From: an uncultured Collinsella sp.
GTDB lineage: Bacteria > Actinomycetota > Coriobacteriia > Coriobacteriales > Coriobacteriaceae
DNA: 10,551 nucleotides
Assembly (NCBI GenBank): GCA_958453575.1
Contig: CAUDYH010000019.1
Location: 1-10,551 of the forward strand
Direction of reading: 5' to 3'
In this document: positions 7,904-10,551 of the stretch, piece after piece
Position numbering within the stretch: position 1 is the stretch's first letter
Layout: each line of letters begins with the position of its first letter
Program-made: the position numbers and the translations under genes
Notes under the pieces: generated by a model
What the model was told of the DNA's origin: nothing
What the model saw: only the letters and a program-made list of their open reading frames with translations
Databases searched by the model: none

Positions 7904-7917
7904 ACCTGTTGAAAACT
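7904..7917 (-). promoter_or_regulatory. DnaA-box-containing 14-mer, second copy
   Basis: ACCTGTTGAAAACT is identical to 7851-7864 and to the reverse complement of 4651-4664. The minus-strand core is TTTTCAACA (7907-7915). The two copies in this region lie 53 bp apart, about five helical turns, so they would face the same side of the DNA. Confidence 0.62.
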
Positions 7918-8012
7918 CGATGAAATATCGTGAAAAGTTGCCATGCACCGCTAAATCGAGCTCGGCTTATGGGGGAACCGTGTGAACTGCGCAACCTTTT
8001 ACCTTTGATTTC

Positions 8013-8042
8013 TTGACATTTGAACATTGATTTCCCTACAAT
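8013..8042 (+). promoter_or_regulatory. SigA-type promoter of rpmH and downstream genes
   Basis: A perfect -35 TTGACA (8013-8018) and a five-of-six -10 TACAAT (8037-8042) are 18 bp apart. Transcription should start near 8049, leaving a leader of about 66 bases before rpmH. It borders the DnaA-box region, so initiation and this promoter may affect each other. Confidence 0.88.
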
Positions 8043-8068
8043 CTTCAAGCTCACGTGTCTATATCTGC

Positions 8069-8086
8069 GTCCGCGCCCCCGCGGAC
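8069..8086 (+). promoter_or_regulatory. Stem-loop in the rpmH leader
   Basis: GTCCGCG and CGCGGAC form a perfect 7-bp GC-rich stem with a CCCC loop, ending 14 bases before the rpmH Shine-Dalgarno sequence. No T-run follows, so it is not a simple terminator. It may stabilise the mRNA or affect translation; no known ribosomal-protein leader class was recognised. Confidence 0.4.
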
Positions 8087-8114
8087 ACTCGAAATGCAGC
8101 AGGAGGAACTTAAG

Positions 8115-8249
8115 ATGAAGCGTACGTATCAGCCTAATAAGCGTAAGCGTGCCAAGACCCATGGCTTCCGTGCCCGTATGGCCACTAAGGGTGGTCGTGC
8201 CGTGCTCGCCCGTCGTCGCGCCAAGGGCCGCAAGCGTCTCACTGTCTAG
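8115..8249 (+). CDS. rpmH: 50S ribosomal protein L34
   Basis: L34 is a very basic small protein of the large ribosomal subunit. The 44-residue product starts [18 protein letters not shown] and ends [12 protein letters not shown], both hallmark L34 segments. A longer reading from an ATG at 8055 is possible but was rejected: the ATG at 8115 has AGGAGG (8101-8106) eight bases upstream and gives the canonical N-terminus. It is the first gene of the plus-strand block, 20 bp before rnpA. Confidence 0.98.
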   Translation: MKRTYQPNKRKRAKTHGFRARMATKGGRAVLARRRAKGRKRLTV

Positions 8250-8269
8250 CAGCGATACACACATCTCGC

Positions 8270-8608
8270 ATGAAGACCATTAAGTCTCGGCAAGATTTCG
8301 AGCATGTGTTCAGTCAGGGGCGTCGTTTCAATCACCCTCTGATTCGAATGACCATATGTGAATCGGTTGGCGAAGGCGACTCCGGAAGGGTCGCCTTCGT
8401 TGGTGCTAAACGGCTCGGTTGTGCTGTCGTGCGCAACCGTTCTAAGCGTGTGATGCGCGAGGCCGCCCGCAGCTGTGGATTTCCCGTTGCGGGTTATGAC
8501 ATCATCTTGTTCGCAACTCCCAAGACGAGGGTTTCCTCGCCGCAGGAGATGGACAATGCATTGCGTTCGCTTATGAAACGCGCCGGCGTTGCCGGGGAGG
8601 AGCGATGA
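8270..8608 (+). CDS. rnpA: Ribonuclease P protein component
   Basis: RnpA is the protein subunit of RNase P, which with its catalytic RNA removes 5' leaders from tRNA precursors. The 112-residue length is usual. The RNR signature is RNRSKRVMREA (55-65), with R55, R57, K59, R60 and R63 in the RNA-binding helix, preceded by the conserved strand VAFVGAKRLGCAVV (41-54). The N-terminal SRQDFEHVFSQGRRF (6-20) is also typical. The ATG at 8270 has no visible Shine-Dalgarno sequence in the 20 bp after rpmH, which may keep its translation well below that of L34. The last bases overlap yidD as ATGA. Confidence 0.97.
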   Translation: MKTIKSRQDFEHVFSQGRRFNHPLIRMTICESVGEGDSGRVAFVGAKRLGCAVVRNRSKRVMREAARSCGFPVAGYDIILFATPKTRVSSPQEMDNALRSLMKRAGVAGEER

Positions 8609-8829
8609 GCAATCACGTTTTGCGACGTGTTGCCATCGCTCCTATTCGCATATATCAACAGGTTATTTCGCCCTTATTGCCTGACGCCTGCATTTATTAC
8701 CCAACGTGCTCGCAATACGCCGTCCAGGCGATTGAGAAGTACGGTGTTTTGAGAGGCTGCTGGCTTGCCGTGAGGCGCATCGCTCGCTGCAATCCCCTGC
8801 ACGTCGGCGGTTATGACCCTGTGCCCTAG
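8605..8829 (+). CDS. yidD: Membrane protein insertion efficiency factor YidD
   Basis: YidD is a small inner-face membrane-associated protein that aids insertion of proteins by the Sec/YidC route. The 74 residues carry the family pattern: IRIYQQVISPLLP near 14-26, PTCSQYAVQAIEKYG (33-47) with C29 and C35, then RCNPLHVGGYDPVP (61-74), where the family ends RCNP..GG.DPVP. The ATG overlaps the rnpA stop by 4 bp, and GGGGAGGAG just inside rnpA provides a ribosome binding site, so translation is coupled. Its place between rnpA and yidC is the classic one. The stop codon lies in the loop of a small hairpin (8821-8836). Confidence 0.96.
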   Translation: MSNHVLRRVAIAPIRIYQQVISPLLPDACIYYPTCSQYAVQAIEKYGVLRGCWLAVRRIARCNPLHVGGYDPVP

Positions 8830-8836
8830 CGGGCAC
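8821..8836 (+). other. Small hairpin enclosing the yidD stop codon
   Basis: GTGCCC and GGGCAC form a perfect 6-bp stem around the loop TAGC, whose first three bases are the yidD stop codon. No T-run follows. The yidC Shine-Dalgarno starts nine bases later. Confidence 0.4.
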
Positions 8837-8858
8837 TCGCTATCGGAGGAAAACTTAC

Positions 8859-9629
8859 ATGTGGGATTGGATCGTTAACATCCTTTTCGAGCTGCTCAAG
8901 CTCATCCAGACCTTTGCGGTCGACTGGGGCCTGTCCATTATCATCCTGGTGGTCATCATCCGTCTGCTGCTGACGCCGCTTATGCTCAAGTCGACTAAGT
9001 CGACGGCACGCATGCAGGTGCTGCAGCCCAAGATGCTCGAGATCCAGGAGCGCTATGCCGACGATCCCCAGCGTCAGGCCGAGGAGATGCAGAAGTTCTA
9101 CAGCGAGAACAAGTTCAACCCCATGGCTGGTTGTCTGCCGCTTCTGATTCAGATGCCTATCCTGTTTGCCCTGTTTACGCTGCTTCGTAACCTGCCGCAG
9201 TACTTTAACGAGGGCACGTTCTCGTTCTTCAACATCCTGCCCGACCTGACCACCACGCCGAGCGCTTCCTTTGCCGATGGCTTTATGGTTGCACTGCCTG
9301 CGCTGGTCTGCCTGATCCTGTTTGCCGTCCTGACCCTGATTCCGCAGCTCTATATGTCGCGCAACCAGACCGGCCAGCAGGCCCAGAGCATGCGTATGAT
9401 GGCCGTTGTCATGACGGTCATGATGCTTTGGATGGGCTGGAGCCTTCCCGTTGGTGTTCTGCTGTACTACGATGTGTCTTCTGCCTGGCAGGTTATCCAG
9501 CAGATCTTCGTGACACAGAAGGTTATCGACAAGGCTAAGGCCGATGAGGAGGAGCGCCTCAAGAACGCTCCGCTGCAGGTTGAGGTCACTCGTCGCGAGA
9601 AGAAGCCGCGCCCGCACAAGAAGAAGTAG
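8859..9629 (+). CDS. yidC: Membrane protein insertase YidC (Oxa1 family)
   Basis: YidC inserts and folds membrane proteins, alone or with SecYEG. The 256-residue product is the short five-segment form. Hydrophobic stretches are near 5-20, 23-43, 91-109, 142-165 and 179-217. R35 lies within the membrane segment VVIIRLLLTPL, matching the conserved groove arginine of the family. A charged cytoplasmic loop (about 44-88) includes KSTARMQVLQPKMLEIQERY. The tail is very basic (RREKKPRPHKKK). No lipoprotein Cys follows the N-terminal segment, unlike B. subtilis SpoIIIJ, and there is no large periplasmic domain as in proteobacteria. The ATG at 8859 has GGAGG nine bases upstream, 29 bp after yidD. Confidence 0.97.
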   Translation: MWDWIVNILFELLKLIQTFAVDWGLSIIILVVIIRLLLTPLMLKSTKSTARMQVLQPKMLEIQERYADDPQRQAEEMQKFYSENKFNPMAGCLPLLIQMPILFALFTLLRNLPQYFNEGTFSFFNILPDLTTTPSASFADGFMVALPALVCLILFAVLTLIPQLYMSRNQTGQQAQSMRMMAVVMTVMMLWMGWSLPVGVLLYYDVSSAWQVIQQIFVTQKVIDKAKADEEERLKNAPLQVEVTRREKKPRPHKKK

Positions 9630-9647
9630 TCGGGATATCAATCTTAT

Positions 9648-9659
9648 TTAGGTACCTAA
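9648..9659. promoter_or_regulatory. 12-bp perfect palindrome between yidC and jag
   Basis: TTAGGTACCTAA is fully self-complementary and ends five bases before the jag Shine-Dalgarno GGAG (9665-9668). It has no loop, so it fits a protein-binding dyad better than an RNA hairpin. No regulator was identified. Confidence 0.35.
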
Positions 9660-9674
9660 CTTTTGGAGTACGTT

Positions 9675-10244
9675 ATGTCTGAAGAGATCATCGAGGATAT
9701 GCTTGAGGAGGTTGCCCCGCAGATTGCGGGCGATTATCCCGAGATTGCACAGCGCTACAAGGCCGGTGAAGAGCTGACCGATGAGGAGCTCGACACCATC
9801 GCCGATGTTGCGATTTCCATTCTGCGTTCCATCCTTTCGCACTTCGATGCCGCCAACTCTCCTATTGATGAGTACGAGGGTGACGAGGGCGAGCTGATTT
9901 TGGATGTTACCGCTCCTGATCTTGCTGTTCTCATTGGCCGTCATGGTCGTACCCTTGATGCCCTTCAGGTTATGTTCTCTTTGCTGGTGAGCCGCAAGCT
10001 TGGCTTTAGGTATCCGGTTGTAGTGGACGTCGAGGGATACAAGAGCCGCCGACAGGACAAGGTTGCCTCCATGGCTCAGTCTGCTGCCGAGCGTGCCATC
10101 CGCACTCATAAGAGTGTTTCGCTTCCGCCCATGAATGCCTACGAGCGCCGACTGGTTCACATTGCACTTCGTGGCAATGATGCCGTCGATACTCATTCTG
10201 AGGGTTCTGACCCCGATCGCCATGTGGTGATTGTTGCTCGATAA
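9675..10244 (+). CDS. jag: KH/R3H-domain RNA-binding protein Jag (KhpB/EloR)
   Basis: Jag (KhpB, EloR) is a single-strand nucleic-acid-binding protein, often encoded next to yidC and linked in other Gram-positives to cell elongation and division. The 189-residue product has an acidic N-terminal helical part (1-70), a KH domain with the GRHG loop (88-91) in DLAVLIGRHGRTLDALQ, and an R3H domain near 125-189 with R158-x3-H162 (ERRLVH) and the ending HVVIVAR. The separate Jag-N domain of many Firmicutes homologs is absent. The start is ATG at 9675, with GGAG six bases upstream; an in-frame TTG at 9663 was rejected because it overlaps that binding site. A strong terminator follows. Confidence 0.95.
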   Translation: MSEEIIEDMLEEVAPQIAGDYPEIAQRYKAGEELTDEELDTIADVAISILRSILSHFDAANSPIDEYEGDEGELILDVTAPDLAVLIGRHGRTLDALQVMFSLLVSRKLGFRYPVVVDVEGYKSRRQDKVASMAQSAAERAIRTHKSVSLPPMNAYERRLVHIALRGNDAVDTHSEGSDPDRHVVIVAR

Positions 10245-10262
10245 TCTACTCGAGCTTATGCT

Positions 10263-10294
10263 AAGGGGACGTGGTTTCCACGTCCCCTTTTTTT
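10263..10294 (+). terminator. Rho-independent terminator after jag
   Basis: A 12-bp perfect stem (10263-10274 with 10278-10289, core GGGGACGTGG/CCACGTCCCC) closes a TTT loop and runs into seven T residues (10288-10294). It should end the rpmH-to-jag transcript, so rsmG needs readthrough or its own promoter. Confidence 0.95.
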
Positions 10295-10340
10295 GTCAAA
10301 AGTTCTCGATACACTGATTTTTGTCAGAAAGGAGCTTTCG

Positions 10341-10551
10341 TTGTTAGTACTTACTGAGCAGCAAGCTGACGAGATGTTGAGTCGCCTAACTTCCTATTGC
10401 AAAGAGTATTCCTCGAGCGTAACTGATGTTGAGCTGAGGAAATGTATCAAGCATTTGGATTTGGTTTTGGAAACAAATAAGACAACCAATCTCACCCGTA
10501 TTCTCAACGTAGAAGATGCTGCAGTACTTCATATCCTCGACTCACTTGTTT
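10341..10551 (+). CDS. rsmG: 16S rRNA (guanine-N7) methyltransferase RsmG, 5' part
   Basis: RsmG (GidB) methylates a guanine of 16S rRNA (G527 in E. coli numbering) using S-adenosylmethionine. Only 70 residues are in the window. The family pattern is clear: a helical N-terminus, then LDLVLETNKTTNLTRI (about 39-54) and HILDSL (64-69), matching the family's N..NLT and H..DSL. The SAM-binding motif lies beyond the window. The start is TTG at 10341, with AGGAG (10330-10334) six bases upstream; an in-frame ATG at 10374 lacks a binding site and would lose N-terminal sequence. GC content is about 41% (87 of 211 bases), well below the neighbours. No convincing promoter was seen between the jag terminator and this start. 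Confidence 0.92.
   Translation, partial: MLVLTEQQADEMLSRLTSYCKEYSSSVTDVELRKCIKHLDLVLETNKTTNLTRILNVEDAAVLHILDSLV

Larger units (their letters stand above)
7770..8012. other. Candidate oriC half between the ATPase gene and rpmH
   Basis: This intergenic DNA lies between divergent gene blocks and holds no plausible gene. It contains two perfect copies of ACCTGTTGAAAACT and at least three more box-like sites, all between 7832 and 7917. The part from 7993 towards the rpmH promoter is richer in A and T. Divergent transcription from this point, with dnaA on one side and rpmH-rnpA-yidC on the other, is the classic surroundings of a Gram-positive chromosomal origin. No DnaA-trio-like repeat was seen here, so unwinding may occur in the dnaA-dnaN half. 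Confidence 0.75.

Noticed and set aside
7887..8264. Minus-strand open frame of 125 codons across the rpmH region
   Set aside because: It is antisense to rpmH and crosses the promoter and the DnaA-box region; no domain or ribosome binding site supports it.
8826..9641. Minus-strand open frame of 271 codons opposite yidC
   Set aside because: yidC on the plus strand has a good start, binding site and full family signature; the antisense product is low complexity.
10293..10315. Possible rsmG promoter TTGTCA ... TACACT
   Set aside because: The spacing is only 11 bp, too short for a SigA-type promoter, and the -35 overlaps the terminator T-run.
10314..10327. Small hairpin CTGA-TTTTTG-TCAG before rsmG
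   Set aside because: Only 4-bp arms with an A/T-rich loop; too weak to call a regulatory structure.

Overview
This window is the replication-origin region of a high-GC Gram-positive chromosome. Two divergent gene blocks flank an intergenic region at about 7770-8114. Left of it, on the minus strand, lie a GHKL-ATPase gene of unassigned function, dnaA, dnaN, recF, dciA (DUF721) and the 5' part of gyrB. Right of it, on the plus strand, lie rpmH, rnpA, yidD, yidC, jag/khpB and the start of rsmG. The protein sequences and this layout suggest a member of the Actinomycetota, most likely class Coriobacteriia and perhaps Collinsella-like. The taxon is an inference from sequence feel and gene order and was not tested by a search.

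Left block: the 450-codon gene (6417-7769) comes first after the origin and ends 15 bp before dnaA. Its product joins a SpoIIAB/RsbW-like ATPase domain, a long Gln/Pro/Tyr/Met-rich linker and a C-terminal winged helix. dnaA follows, then a 238-bp gap with DnaA-box-like sites and an AT-rich element, then dnaN, recF and dciA in a tight series that ends at a clear terminator (1613-1642). gyrB lies beyond the terminator with its own ribosome binding site and runs off the window.

Right block: a strong SigA-type promoter (8013-8042) drives rpmH and probably the following genes through jag, with a rho-independent terminator after jag (10263-10294). rsmG starts beyond it with a TTG codon and runs off the window.

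The origin looks bipartite. One half is 7770-8012 and the other is the dnaA-dnaN gap at 4439-4676. They share a perfect 14-bp element, ACCTGTTGAAAACT (three copies in all), that contains a non-standard DnaA-box core, TTTTCAACA. The dnaA-dnaN half also has five tandem TA[A/G] triplets (4471-4485) beside an AT-rich stretch, with the order and polarity of the DnaA-trio unwinding element known from Bacillus subtilis. The DnaA recognition helix departs from the usual GGRDH motif (here GNRNH), which may go with the altered box.

The points most worth following up are the unassigned ATPase/winged-helix protein encoded inside the bipartite origin and the matched divergence of DnaA and its boxes. The remaining genes are ordinary origin-linked housekeeping genes. 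No tRNA, rRNA, CRISPR array, insertion sequence or prophage gene was seen.
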